Numbered from the stretch's first letter, positions 26,806 to 35,754 are shown. The stretch is DNA of 58,291 bases from Spongiactinospora gelatinilytica (GCF_003236385.1 NZ_POUA01000004.1:1-58291); one strand, 5' to 3'. Numbers and translations are program-made. The notes: generated by a model from the sequence alone, not told the origin.

Positions 26806-27196
26806 CGTGCTGTTCGTCTGTGTCCACAACGCCGGACGCTCCCAGATGGCCGCCGGATGGCTGTCGCATCTGGCCGGTGATCGCATCGAGGTCCGCTCGG
26901 CCGGATCGCGGCCCGCGGCGGAGATCAACCCGGTCGCGGTGCAGGCCATGCGCGAGGTGGGCATCGACATCACCGGCCACCAGCCCAAGATCCTCACTGT
27001 TGACGCCGTCGAGGGCTCGGACGTGGTGATCACCATGGGCTGCGGCGACGCCTGCCCGATCTTCCCCGGCAAACGCTATGAGGACTGGGCTCTGGCGGAT
27101 CCCGCCAGGCAGGACATCGAGGCCGTGCGGATCATCCGGGATGAGATCCGCGAGCGGATCGAAAAGCTCATCGCCACCCTCACCACGGCCCGCTGA
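26789..27196 (+). CDS. arsC: arsenate reductase, LMW-phosphatase type (second copy)
   Basis: The product is 135 aa, the typical single-domain length. CVHNAGRSQMAAGWL carries nucleophile Cys11, and Cys85 and Cys89 lie in TMGCGDACPIFPGKRYEDW. The start ATG lies inside the acr3 3' end, with AAGGAG upstream. It lacks the N-terminal helical domain of the first ArsC in this operon, so the two may differ in partner reductant. Function is cytosolic arsenate to arsenite, feeding Acr3. Confidence 0.93.
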   Translation: MPLLPSVLFVCVHNAGRSQMAAGWLSHLAGDRIEVRSAGSRPAAEINPVAVQAMREVGIDITGHQPKILTVDAVEGSDVVITMGCGDACPIFPGKRYEDWALADPARQDIEAVRIIRDEIRERIEKLIATLTTAR

Positions 27197-27299
27197 TCCG
27201 CCCGGAATGCTGGGCGGGTTACGGGGCCCGCCCACCGGCGCGGACCCCTGGCCGCAGGCGAGCACGCCCTGACCCCACGCCACCACAGGAGGCTGGACA

Positions 27300-27629
27300 T
27301 GATCTCCCAACCCGCCCCAGGGCCAACCGCCGATGAGCGGCGCGCCGTAGGGAAACCCGCCCGGCATGCCGTTGAGGTCGTCGGCCCGGCTGCGTACGCT
27401 GGCCGAGCACATGCGCACCCTCGGCTGGCGGACCGGCGACTACGTCCCGGCGCATGTGGAAGGCCTGGCCGACATGCTGCACAAGATGTCGATCCACGCC
27501 GCCATGACCAGCGACGACGCGGCCGTCGCGGGCGCGGTCCTGGGCCGGAACCTCACCCGGGTGGGCCCTAACGTGTTCGTCGTGCAGCCCGAGGACGCCC
27601 CCGGCGCGCCATCCCGTGACCTGCAGTAA
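27300..27629 (+). other. hypothetical gene, apparently frameshifted
   Basis: GGAGG stands before ATG 27300 (MISQPAPGPTADERRAVGKP), but the frame then turns into low-likelihood sequence. A second frame beginning near 27366 gives SARLRTLAEHMRTLGWRTGD, then YVPAHVEGLADMLHKMSIHA, ending at TAA 27629. Joining them by a one-base shift near 27350 would give a protein of about 108 aa. I do not recognise it. It is the last gene after arsC on the same strand and may belong to the operon. Confidence 0.35.
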
Positions 27630-27733
27630 CGCGTTGGCAGGTGCCGGGTGACAGCACCCCTGACGCTTGTCTTCGAACCGGAACTCGATCACCTGGGTCG
27701 GGCCGCTCAGCCACCGCACCCTCCGGTGGCACC

Positions 27734-28075
27734 CTATCCCCCGGCGTCGGCGGGCTCGCCATTGCGAAACTCGCGGCGGGTGAACAGATCAAGCAGCGCC
27801 TGGACGGGAATGGCAGGATGACCGGGATCTGGCAGGTACCGGCCCGGCACGATGGCGTAGAGGTTGTGCCGCCCCTGGCGTACTTGTCCGATGTACCCGG
27901 CCTGGCGCAGGTCGCCCACGATACGCCCGGCCGCCCGCTCGGTGATTCCGGTCCCCGCGGCGATGTCGCGCAGCCGGATGCGCGGGTCGGCGGCGATGAG
28001 GCGGAGCACCCGGGCGTGGTCGGTCAGGAACGTCCACCGGGGATGCGGCTGCGCGCCATCGGCGGTGTCGGCCAT
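27734..28075 (-). CDS. winged-helix transcriptional regulator (MarR/ArsR-like)
   Basis: ATG 28075 gives 113 aa. The core is WTFLTDHARVLRLIAADPRI, then RLRDIAAGTGITERAAGRIV and GDLRQAGYI with a beta-wing GRHNLYAIVPG. Its architecture is that of small helix-turn-helix proteins found beside actinobacterial transporter genes. It has no Cys, so it is not an arsenic sensor of the CxCD type. It lies convergent to the arsC operon. Confidence 0.8.
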   Translation of the reverse strand: MADTADGAQPHPRWTFLTDHARVLRLIAADPRIRLRDIAAGTGITERAAGRIVGDLRQAGYIGQVRQGRHNLYAIVPGRYLPDPGHPAIPVQALLDLFTRREFRNGEPADAGG

Positions 28076-28533
28076 GCCCCGCCCGTCCCCTCCTCGCCCT
28101 GACCGGCCCTCAGACGGTGGCACAGCCGAAGGTGATGTGAGGAAATCATTATTCCGGCATCGGCGCATTCGTGACGGTGGCGCCGTTCACCATGGTGCGG
28201 GCGGGCGGCGCACGCCGCCAGGCGTCCCCTCTGCCCGCGTGCGCGCCGGGCAGGTCCGCGCCGGAGCGGGACGGTTGCCTTCGCGCCCGTCCCACCCGGG
28301 TGTTGTGGCGGTGTCCTGGTGGCGTTCTACCCGCTGAAGGCATTTCACCAAACCGGGTACCGATAGGCGTGCGATGAGCCGCCGAACAGGAGTGGCGACG
28401 GAAAGCCGGTGTGCCGGCGTTCGAGGGGGTTGACCAGCAGGCGGAGGAAAAGTCTCGTTTAGCCACCTCTAGAGCCCCGCTTGGCGTGGCTTGCTGTTCC
28501 GATGCGGTTGACTTGCAGAATCGTGCTGCTCAG

Positions 28534-28571
28534 AGGGTCGTCTAAGCTGTTTCCCCGTAACAGTTCGATCT
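28534..28571 (+). repeat. possible Tn3-family terminal inverted repeat
   Basis: GAGGGTCGTCTAAGCTGT followed by TTCCCCGTAAC resembles the GGGGTCGTCTAAG-type ends of Tn3 elements. It lies 80 bp before a Tn3 transposase start, where a left end is expected. No matching right end was found in the window. Confidence 0.35.
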
Positions 28572-28615
28572 TGAGCCTGGCCCGCGCTGATGGATGAGTC
28601 CTACTTTCCGGGCCC

Positions 28616-29020
28616 ATGCCAGTTGAGTTCTTAAGCGATGAAGAGGCGCCGCCTACGGCCGCTACGTAGGGGCACCGACGCGGGCCGAGCTGGAAAAGAT
28701 GTTCTTCCTCGACGACGCGGACCGGAAACTGATCGGGCGCCGCCGTGGCGATCAGCACCGGCTCGGGTTCGCCCTGCAACTGACCACGACCCGGTTCGTG
28801 GGCCGGTTCCTGCCGGACCCGCTGGAGGTCCCGGCCGAGGTGATCGACTACCTGACCGATCAGCTCGGCGTGGCCGACGTCTCGCAGATCAAGCAGTACA
28901 CCGAACAGCGCCAGACGCAGTTCGACCACCAAGACGAGATCAAGAAGGCATACGGTCTGCGGGAGTTCTCTGCTGTGGAGGCGGAGTTCGCCACGTGGGT
29001 GGACGCGCGGGCGACACAGC
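28616..29020 (+). pseudogene. Tn3-family transposase N-terminal fragment (DUF4158)
   Basis: ATG 28616 starts PVEFLSDEEAPP, and a frameshift near 28650 brings YGRYVGAPTRAELEKM into the downstream frame. It continues FFLDDADRKLIGRRRGDQHR, LGFALQLTTTRFVGRFLPDP and EIKKAYGLREFSAVEAEFAT. This is the conserved DUF4158 N-terminal domain of Tn3 transposases. Homology stops at about 29015 (VDARA), so over 800 residues including the catalytic DDE region are absent. Confidence 0.8.
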
Positions 29021-29235
29021 AGCCGGTTACGGACCGAGCCCGCCACTCGCGGGCCTCATCGTCCCATCTCGCGCACGCGTCGCAGATCCGCTCGATCTGC
29101 CGCCCGCGGCAGTGACGCCGCCGTCCTTTCCATGCCTGGCATCGAGCTGATGCCGGGAGGGTAGCGGGCGGCGGCACCGGACAGGCTCGCCGGCGCATCG
29201 GGTGGCCAGGAGCTCGGCCATTCGGCCATGAGGAC

Positions 29236-30420
29236 TCACCACGTGACGGGCAGCGCGGCCAGGCCGCCGGTCAGCGTGTGGGTGTTGAAACTCACCTCCT
29301 CAGGCGCGCAACCCAGCTTCAGCGTCGGCAGGCGGGTGGCCAGCTGGGAGAAGACGACGTGCAGCTCGATGCGGGCCAGCGGCGCCCCGATGCAGTAGCG
29401 GGCGCCGTGCCCGAAACTCAGATGCGCTGCGGCGGGCCGGGCGAGGTCGAAGCGGTCCGGGTCGGCGAACACCGCGCCGTCGTGGTTGGCCGCACCGGTG
29501 TCCAGCAGCACCAGATCGCCCGCGCGGACCCGCGCCCCGGCGACCTCCAGGTCGGTGCGCGCGTAGCGGGGGATGCCGCCGCCGCCCAGGCCGGGCGCGC
29601 GCAAGATCTCCTCCACCGCGGCGTCGACCTGTGACGGGTCGTCGACCAGGGCCCGCCACTGGCCGGGGGTGGCCAGCAGCCACAGCGCCCCCTCGCCGAT
29701 CGCGGCGACCGTCGTCTCGTGGCCGGCGAACAGCAGGAACATGCCCATCGCGGCGGCTTCCTCGTCGCTGACGCCCTCGGTGGCCACCAGCCGGGAGATC
29801 ACGTCACCGCCCTCACCCATCTCGCCGATGAGGCCCTGCTCGCGTTTGCGCGCCACCAGGGCCTGGCCGTAGCCGAACAGCTCGGCCAGCCCTTGCTCGG
29901 AGCGGGCCCGGTCGGTGACGTCGCCCGCCGCCTGCGTCCAGGCGCGGAACTGCGCCCGATCTTCGAATGGGACGCCGAGCAGCTCGCAGATCACCGTGAT
30001 CGGCAACGGCAGCGCCAGCGCGGCGTGCAGGTCGGCGGGCGGCCCGGCGGCTTCCAGCTCGTCCAGCAGCTCCGTGGTGAGTTGCTCGACGCGGCCGCGC
30101 AGTGCCCGCATCCGCCTGGGCGAGAAGTGCGGCTGCAGCAGTGCGCGCGTGCGCCGGTGATCGGCCTGCTCGGTGGCGAAGTCGCCGAGCGGCCCGCCGA
30201 AGATCGCCGACTCGCCGGTCCGGCTGGCCGTCTCCGGCGCGGGGTGGGAGCGGCCGAGCCGGTCGTCATCCAGCAGAGCGCGCACCTGCGCGTACCCGGT
30301 GACCAGCCAGGCCGGGTCGCCGACCGCGGTGCGGATGGCATGGATCGGCCCCTGCTGCTGAAGCCTGCGCAGGCCAGGTGCGGGACGCATCGGATCGGGC
30401 TGCTCGAACGGCAGCTGCAC
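29236..30420 (-). CDS. cytochrome P450 (bacterial class I)
   Basis: GTG 30420 has GAGGAGG about 5 nt upstream and gives 394 aa, the normal soluble P450 length. Visible motifs are the I-helix LLFAGHETTVAAIGEG (A/G-G-x-E/D-T-T), the K-helix EEILR, the PERF-like region FADPDRFDLAR, and the heme loop LSFGHGARYCIGAPLARIEL with the axial Cys. It would need a ferredoxin and reductase encoded elsewhere. A divergent TetR gene with GTATAC operators between them implies ligand-inducible control. There is no sign of a biosynthetic partner next to it, and a link to arsenic chemistry is not supported. Confidence 0.9.
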   Translation of the reverse strand: MQLPFEQPDPMRPAPGLRRLQQQGPIHAIRTAVGDPAWLVTGYAQVRALLDDDRLGRSHPAPETASRTGESAIFGGPLGDFATEQADHRRTRALLQPHFSPRRMRALRGRVEQLTTELLDELEAAGPPADLHAALALPLPITVICELLGVPFEDRAQFRAWTQAAGDVTDRARSEQGLAELFGYGQALVARKREQGLIGEMGEGGDVISRLVATEGVSDEEAAAMGMFLLFAGHETTVAAIGEGALWLLATPGQWRALVDDPSQVDAAVEEILRAPGLGGGGIPRYARTDLEVAGARVRAGDLVLLDTGAANHDGAVFADPDRFDLARPAAAHLSFGHGARYCIGAPLARIELHVVFSQLATRLPTLKLGCAPEEVSFNTHTLTGGLAALPVTW

Positions 30421-30445
30421 AACACCCTCCTCAGTAGACGTGATT

Positions 30446-30495
30446 TTGTATACTCTAATGTGTACTAACCTACTTATAGACTCTCGCGTATACAA
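30446..30495. promoter_or_regulatory. twin GTATAC operators between P450 and TetR
   Basis: TTGTATAC (30446-30453) and GTATACAA (30488-30495) form an inverted repeat, each half centred on palindromic GTATAC. The intervening DNA is AT-rich, as expected for two face-to-face promoters. It is probably bound by the adjacent TetR. Confidence 0.6.
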
Positions 30496-30508
30496 GAGAG
30501 AGGGTGCG

Positions 30509-31147
30509 GTGACCAGCAGCCCGGACGGCGACACCAGCCAGACCACAGCGGAGACCACTACGGTGGGCGCGTCGGCAAGCCCGGTGCCGGTGCGGCGGAT
30601 GCGCCGGGCCGAACGCCGCGAGCAGATCCTCGACGCCGCCACCCGCGCCTTCGCCCGCGCCGGATATGCCGCCACCGGCCTGGACGACATAGCCGCCGAG
30701 GCCGAGCTCACCCGGGCGATGCTGTACCGGCACTTCGACTCCAAGGCCGACCTGTACCGGGCCGTGCTCGATCGCGCCTGCCTACGGCTGGCCGACGCCA
30801 CCGGCGCCGACGACTTCGACGAACACGCCATCCCCGCACTACTGCGCGCCGCGGCCGCCGACCCCGACGGGTTCCGGCTCCTGTTTCGCTACGCGGCCCG
30901 CGAGCCCGACTTCCGCGACCTGATCGACTCCATCACCGCCGCCTCCCGCGAGGTCGCCCACCGCAACCTCGCCCGGCGCATCCCCGCGGGCCCGTGGCTG
31001 GACTGGGCGGCCGACCTGATCCCCGCCTTCACCCTGGACGCCGTCATCGCCTGGCTGGACGCAGGCCAGCCCGACCCCGGCCCAGCCGCCGACCGCATCG
31101 CCGCGGCCGTGCACGGCGTCATGGCCGCTGCCCACCCCCACCCCTGA
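30509..31147 (+). CDS. TetR family transcriptional regulator
   Basis: The product is 212 aa from GTG 30509 (GAGAGAGGG upstream). The HTH is at about 45-90 (TGLDDIAAEAELTRAMLYRH with FDSKADLYRAVL), after a Thr/Ser-rich N-terminal extension. The effector domain contains an Asp/Phe-rich patch (ADDFDEHAIPALL). It lies divergent to the P450, which is presumably its main target. Confidence 0.87.
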   Translation: MTSSPDGDTSQTTAETTTVGASASPVPVRRMRRAERREQILDAATRAFARAGYAATGLDDIAAEAELTRAMLYRHFDSKADLYRAVLDRACLRLADATGADDFDEHAIPALLRAAAADPDGFRLLFRYAAREPDFRDLIDSITAASREVAHRNLARRIPAGPWLDWAADLIPAFTLDAVIAWLDAGQPDPGPAADRIAAAVHGVMAAAHPHP

Positions 31148-31169
31148 CCGAGACGGCCGGACGTAGGGC

Positions 31170-32152
31170 TCAGCTCTCGGCCAGGGCCCGGTAGACGCTG
31201 GCCACCGAGGGATGCTCGCCTTTGTTCTTACCCCTGGGAATGACCAGGTGGCCACGATCTTGGGCACCGGCACACCGCGTTCGCGCAACGTGCGCGCGTA
31301 GGCGATCATGTCGTCGTCGAACACCTTCGGGCGGCCGCCGTGGCGGCCGCGCTCGCGGGCCGAGGCCTGACCCTCCAGGGACTTCTCCCGGATGTACTCT
31401 CGCTCGGATTCGGCCATGCCGGCGAAGAAAGCGAACAGGGCGGCGCCGTGCCCGGATGGGTCGTAGAGGCCCTGCGGCGGGCCGGTGAGCAATTCCAACT
31501 GGAGATCGGAGCGGCGCAGGTCCTCGGCGATGGCCAGCAGCTCAGCCGCGCCACGGGCGAGGCGTTTCATCTCGTGCACGGTAAGGATCACCCGCTGGCG
31601 CGGGACGGCCTGCTTGATGGTGCGGGCGTACTCCATCGCCTTGGTGAATTCTGGCCGTACCTTGATCCGGGTGCTGATCTTCTCGGAGAAGATCGGTTCG
31701 CAGCCCGCCTTGCGCAGGGCGTCGAGCTGGCTGTCCAGTTCTTGCTGGGCGCTGCTGCAGCGGGCATAGCCCACCCGGGTCGGCTTCGCCGCGACGTCGG
31801 CGGGCAAGGCTTCGCGCGGCGGGCCGGGCTCCCAGGCGCGGCCGGGGCCGCGATCGGCGGGCGTGCGCACCTCCAGCTCGGCGCGCAACTGCGGCGCCAA
31901 CATGAAGCGCGGAGTGTGGTACTTCGGCGCGACGTTGCCGCCGCGGGTACGGCAGGCGCTGCCCGTCGGCGCCTGGCACATCGGGCAGTCGAAGGACTCG
32001 ACCGTGACGGCCGGGTCGGCAAGATCGCTCGTCGCAGAACCTATCGCGCCCCGGGTTCTGCGAGGAAGGTTTTGCGAGAGGTCTTGATAACGAAGATTGA
32101 GGACAAACCGGACGCGCGACGACGGCTGTCCGGCTCTCGCAGAACTGACCAT
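31170..32152 (-). pseudogene. serine recombinase with Cys-rich N-terminal domain, C-terminal frameshift
   Basis: It resembles the recombinase at 23638-24532. The zinc-ribbon-like domain is CPMCQAPTGSACRTRGG and KYHTPRFML. The catalytic domain follows (RVGYARCSSAQQELDSQLDA, IFSEKISTR, LTGPPQGLYDPSG, ESEREYIREKSLEGQ), then an HTH. Near 31250 the frame breaks after PVPKIVA: the natural ending HLVIPRGKNKGEHPSVASVY and RALAES lies in another frame, stopping at 31170, and two bases seem lost. The nucleophile position has CSSAQQ. The start is uncertain: ATG 32152 is the first usable one in frame, but residues before the Cys domain do not look conserved. Confidence 0.7.
32033..32062. repeat. inverted repeat CGCAGAACC / GGTTCTGCG upstream of a recombinase
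   Basis: The two 9-bp arms (32033-32041, 32054-32062) are separated by 12 nt. A further CGCAGAAC copy lies at 32138-32145. It could be a recombinase crossover or binding site, or the element end. Confidence 0.4.
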
Positions 32153-32281
32153 TCCTGAGAACAAGATCAGCCCAACTCGAGGACTCACGAGGTCGTTCTC
32201 ATCCAGATGAGTCCGGAACGGAATGTCACGCCAAGCCGCTTCGGCCCGGCCCGCTAACGCGACTTTTCGTTCGCATGCTGG

Positions 32282-32374
32282 TCAACCTGCTTGGACGGCC
32301 GGCTCGGCGGCCTCGGTCTCCTCCAGCAGCCGACGGGCGATCGGCGGGCAGCACTCGATCGTGACGGCGGCCAC
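32282..32374 (-). pseudogene. ArsR N-terminal remnant with its operator
   Basis: A GGGAGGGG ribosome site precedes GTG 32374, which begins VAAVTIECCPPIARRLLEET. The Cys-Cys-Pro-Pro-x-Ala-Arg pattern resembles the N-terminus of arsenic-responsive ArsR proteins (compare LECSPPLAREPL in the ArsR at 25348). The frame stops after 30 codons, before any HTH. Immediately upstream, ATTTCGA (32392-32398) and TCGAAAT (32415-32421) form a perfect 7-bp inverted repeat, an ArsR-type operator. Confidence 0.45.
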
Positions 32375-32420
32375 GATCCCACCCCTCCCATATTTCGATG
32401 CCTATCGAAGCTCGTCGAAA

Positions 32421-33677
32421 TCATATGCGGTGGTAGGCGACCAGGGCCACCGCGGCGGTCACGCAGCCGGCGGCCACCGCGGCCATCACCCAGGCGTACC
32501 CGGCCGCCTGGGCCAACGCGACCGCGCCCAGCGGGGCCAGGGCCTTGTCCGCGACCGAGAACACGGCGATCCGCCCCGACAGCGAGGCGTAGGCAACCGT
32601 GCCGTACCGCTGTACGAGCAGATGCGGCAGGGTGATGGAGGCGATGCCGAAGCCGAGGCCGAAGCCCAGCACACAGCCGATCGCCCCGGCGACGGTCGAG
32701 CCGAACACCGGCAGCAGCAGGGCCGCGACGCCTTGGAACGCGAAGATCGCGGCGGCGATGAGGGCGGCGGGCAGGCGGCTTCGCAGGCCGGTGGTGATCA
32801 GGCGGCCGGTGACCGACAGCACGCCCAGCAGCCCCGCCATCGTGGCCGCCAGGAGCGGGCTGTGGCCGAGGTGGATGAGGTAGGTGACCAGTAGGACCGC
32901 CATGGTGGCCACCGCGCCGCCGCTGGCGGTGAAGGCGATCACCAGCAGCCAGAACGGGCGTCGGCGCACCGCCGCCTTGACCAGGCCGGCGCGTTCTTCG
33001 GCGGTCTGGCGCGTGCGGGCCGCGGCGGGGCGGCGCCGGATGACCAGGGCGTGCAGCGGGATCGCGGTGATGCCGTGGACGAGCGCGAGGACGACCAGGG
33101 CCTGGCGCCAGCCGTACCCGTCGACCAGCAGGCCGGTGAGCGGGATGAAGATCGAGGAGGCGAAGCCGGCGACGATGGTCAGCGCCAGGATGCCGCCCGC
33201 ACGTCCCTTCTCGTCGGCCCCGTACCAGGCGACGATGACGGCGAAGGCGGCCTCGTACAACACCATCGCGCAGGCGATGCCGATGACGGCGAACACGGCG
33301 TACAACTGCCACAGGTGCTGCACGGCCGACCAGGCCGGCACCGCCGCCGCGCCGAGGACGGAGCCGATGGTCATCAGGCCGCGCGCGCCCCGCGCGTCCA
33401 GCCACCGGCCTGCGGCCGGAGCGCACACGGCGGCGATCAGGATCGACAGGGTGAGCGCGGCGGCGACCTGGGTGGGCGAGGCGCCGAGGTCGGCGGCCAT
33501 CGGGGTCAAGAACACCGAGAAGGCGTAGTACAGCACGCCGTAGCCGATGGTCTGGGTGATGGCCAGGGCGGCGACGAGCCGCCGCCCGTGCCGGGACCGC
33601 GCCCCCGAAGGCGTTCCCGAAGGATCCCGGCCGCCGCCCCCGATCTCGGGGGCGGCGGCCGGGGTTGCGGTGCTCAC
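32421..33677 (-). CDS. MFS transporter, 12-TM, in the arsenic region
   Basis: The product is 418 aa from GTG 33677, the first start after which homology-like sequence begins; the ribosome site is weak. Twelve hydrophobic segments are visible, with TM1 at GYGVLYYAFSVFLTPMAADL, motif-A-like GRWLDARGARGLM, and the TM4-5 region EAAFAVIVAWYGADEKGRAG typical of the monocarboxylate-transporter branch. It follows the flavoprotein gene by 71 bp on the same strand, so the two are likely co-transcribed. MFS exporters of organo- or phospho-arsenicals (ArsJ, ArsK) exist, but I cannot assign this protein to either. Substrate is unknown. Confidence 0.75.
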   Translation of the reverse strand: MSTATPAAAPEIGGGGRDPSGTPSGARSRHGRRLVAALAITQTIGYGVLYYAFSVFLTPMAADLGASPTQVAAALTLSILIAAVCAPAAGRWLDARGARGLMTIGSVLGAAAVPAWSAVQHLWQLYAVFAVIGIACAMVLYEAAFAVIVAWYGADEKGRAGGILALTIVAGFASSIFIPLTGLLVDGYGWRQALVVLALVHGITAIPLHALVIRRRPAAARTRQTAEERAGLVKAAVRRRPFWLLVIAFTASGGAVATMAVLLVTYLIHLGHSPLLAATMAGLLGVLSVTGRLITTGLRSRLPAALIAAAIFAFQGVAALLLPVFGSTVAGAIGCVLGFGLGFGIASITLPHLLVQRYGTVAYASLSGRIAVFSVADKALAPLGAVALAQAAGYAWVMAAVAAGCVTAAVALVAYHRI

Positions 33678-33748
33678 AAGGGCCCGCCGAGCCGGTGGGT
33701 GATGCGCATGTCGTTCGTCTTCTCCGGGTCTTGTCTGGGGCGTGGCGG

Positions 33749-35176
33749 TCAGCCGCAGCAGTCGCCGCCGTCGGCGGTCGTGGTGACAGCGGCACCGGTT
33801 GTGACAAGCGGAAGCGGGGCGGCGAGCAGGCCGCCGCTGATGCCGGTGGCCGGCCCGATCCGCTGCTCTTGGGCCTCGGCGGCCGAGGAGGAGCACACCC
33901 CGGTCTCGGGCAGGTCCAACCGCACCTGCCGGGCGGCCTGCCAGTCCCCGGCGAGTGCCGCGACCACCGAGCGGACCTGCTCATATCCGGTGGCCATGAG
34001 GAACGTCGGGGCGCGGCCGTAGGACTTGACGCCGACGGCGTAGTAGCCCGGCTCGGGATGGGACAGTTCGTCCACCCCGTGGGCGGGCACGCTGCCGCAG
34101 GAATGGGCGTTGGGGTCGATCAGCGGTGCCAGGGCGCGGGTGGACCCCAGGATCGGGTCCAGATCCAGCCGCAGTTCGCCGGCGATGGAGTGGTCGGGGC
34201 GGTAGCCGGTCGCCGCGATGACCCGGTCGGCGACGACGGACCGCTCGAACCCGGACGGGTCACGGCTGATCACGATGATCCGTTCGCCGTCCCGGCGGAG
34301 CGCGTGGGTGAAGAACCCGGTCAGCAACCGGATGCGGCCGGAATCGACGTGCGCCCGCAGACGGGTGCCGAGCGCACCGCGCGCGGGCAGGGCGTCGGCC
34401 GCGCCGCCGCCGTAGGCGCGGGCGGCGCCGCTCGCGCGGATCGCCCAGGTGATCCGGGTGTCGGCGGGGAGTCCGGCCAGCGCGAGCAGGGTGGTGGCGG
34501 CCGAATGGCCTGCGCCGACGACCAGGACGTGCCTGCCCTGATACCGGTCGCGGTCGGCGCCGAGCACGTCGGGCAGCGCGTGGTCGACCAGTCCGTCCGC
34601 GATGGCCTGGGCCTCCCCATGGGCGGGCAACCCGCTCGCGCCGAGCACGTTGGGGGTCTCATAAGTGCCGGAGGCGTCGATGACGGCGCGGGCGCGCAAC
34701 TCCTCGCCGGTTCGCAGGCGGATGAGGAAGGGGGCGTCCTGGCGGCCGTGGGTGCGGACCCGGTCATAGCCCAGGCGGCTGATGGCGGCCACCTGGGCGC
34801 CGAGCCGGACCCGCTGCCCGAACAATGTGGCCAGCGGGGCGAGGTAGCCGTCGATCAGTTCGGCCCCGGTGGGCAGCCACTCGGGATCGGGCGCGTCCCA
34901 GCCGGTGGCCTCAAGGAGGCGGTGGGCGGCGGCGTCGATGTTGTATTTCCACGGGCTGAATACCCGTACGTGCCTCCATCGCGCCACGGAGGCGGCGACC
35001 TGGTCGCCGGCCTCTAGGACGAGGTAGTCGATGCCGCGTTCGGTCAGGTGCGCAGCGGCGGCCAGGCCGGCCGGCCCGGCACCGAGCACCACGACCGGCA
35101 GCGTGCCGGCGTCGGGGCCGTTGACCATCTGCTCCAGTTCGAGGGCGGTGGTGGTGCCACAGCAGCCGTCGCTCAT
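33749..35176 (-). CDS. Cys-tailed FAD/NAD(P) flavoprotein of arsenic loci (ArsO-like), copy 2
   Basis: The product is 475 aa, a close paralogue of 21365-22786 along the full length: VVVLGAGPAGLAAAAHLTER, FSPWKYNIDAAAHRLL, VVGAGHSAATTLLAL, KSYGRAPTFLMATGYEQVRS. It starts MSDGCCG and ends DGGDCCG, so Cys pairs again flank the protein, with CSSSAAEAQ near the end. Its promoter carries the same TTTGAC...CTCTAA...TCAA arrangement as copy 1 (35337-35310). It is probably a cytosolic flavin enzyme acting on arsenicals; this is inferred from context. It forms an operon with the downstream MFS transporter. Confidence 0.82.
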   Translation of the reverse strand: MSDGCCGTTTALELEQMVNGPDAGTLPVVVLGAGPAGLAAAAHLTERGIDYLVLEAGDQVAASVARWRHVRVFSPWKYNIDAAAHRLLEATGWDAPDPEWLPTGAELIDGYLAPLATLFGQRVRLGAQVAAISRLGYDRVRTHGRQDAPFLIRLRTGEELRARAVIDASGTYETPNVLGASGLPAHGEAQAIADGLVDHALPDVLGADRDRYQGRHVLVVGAGHSAATTLLALAGLPADTRITWAIRASGAARAYGGGAADALPARGALGTRLRAHVDSGRIRLLTGFFTHALRRDGERIIVISRDPSGFERSVVADRVIAATGYRPDHSIAGELRLDLDPILGSTRALAPLIDPNAHSCGSVPAHGVDELSHPEPGYYAVGVKSYGRAPTFLMATGYEQVRSVVAALAGDWQAARQVRLDLPETGVCSSSAAEAQEQRIGPATGISGGLLAAPLPLVTTGAAVTTTADGGDCCG

Positions 35177-35309
35177 GACGGTGTCTCCTTGGGTTCAGTT
35201 GAGAGCGGGCGATGAGAGGGGCGGGTGCTCCGGGCGCGGCCGACCGGCGTGACGCGGCGCGCAACCACACCCACCCTCTGTTTAGAAGGATGTCGAACTA
35301 GTAGTCATC

Positions 35310-35337
35310 TTGAATCATTGCTTAGAGAGCTGTCAAA
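35310..35337 (-). promoter_or_regulatory. ArsR-like operator/promoter of flavoprotein copy 2
   Basis: On the minus strand ATTTGACA (with a perfect TTGACA -35) is followed by CTCTAA and ATTCAA. The arms TTTGA and TTCAA mirror the site at 21226-21253 before copy 1. ArsR-type control by one of the neighbouring repressors is likely. Confidence 0.5.
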
Positions 35338-35379
35338 TTAGCTGGCCGTCGAATCAGGCGTGCCGCAGGCGTCGGCCGG

Positions 35380-35754
35380 TCACAGGCCGACCCGGCCCGG
35401 GGCGTCGCGGACGTGCGCGATCAGCGGGCCCATGACGTACTCGGACGGCCTGCACCCGGGTGCCGGTGCGGATCTCGGTGTCCAGGGTGGCGGCGTAGCG
35501 GCGCAGGTAGGCGGCGACCTCGTCGCGGTGCGGGTAGTGGTGGGTCGCCGAGGGAAGTCCAGGCCGGGCATCGCGCTGAATCGGGCGGGCGAGAAGGCGG
35601 TGAGGCTGTCGTAGTGGTGCGGCCAGGAGCCGCCCGGCTCGCCCGCGGCTTCCAGGATCAGTGGGCGCAGGCCCGAGTTCCGGGCGGCGCGGGCGGCGGC
35701 CAGGCCGGACTGGCTTGCGCCGATGACGACGACGGGGGATGGGGATGTGGTCAT
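35380..35754 (-). pseudogene. flavin monooxygenase (ArsO-type) N-terminal fragment, frameshifted
   Basis: ATG 35754 gives VVVIGASQSGLAAARAARNS and GSWPHHYDSLTAFSPARFSA, the FAD-binding start of a YUC/ArsO-like monooxygenase. At about residue 70 the natural sequence HHYPHRDEVAAYLRRYAATL moves to another frame. Near residue 110 homology ends in a short unrelated tail (APGRVGL). The gene diverges from an intact ArsR at 35833 across operator-like DNA and was probably its target. Confidence 0.7.

Noticed and set aside
29236-31147. P450/TetR pair as part of the organoarsenic pathway
   Set aside because: It is 10 kb from the biosynthetic set, behind mobile-element remnants, with its own GTATAC operators; no shared regulatory site.
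32254-33984. long Arg/Pro-rich minus-strand frame over the MFS gene
   Set aside because: It is a frame-shifted shadow of the MFS transporter at 32421-33677.
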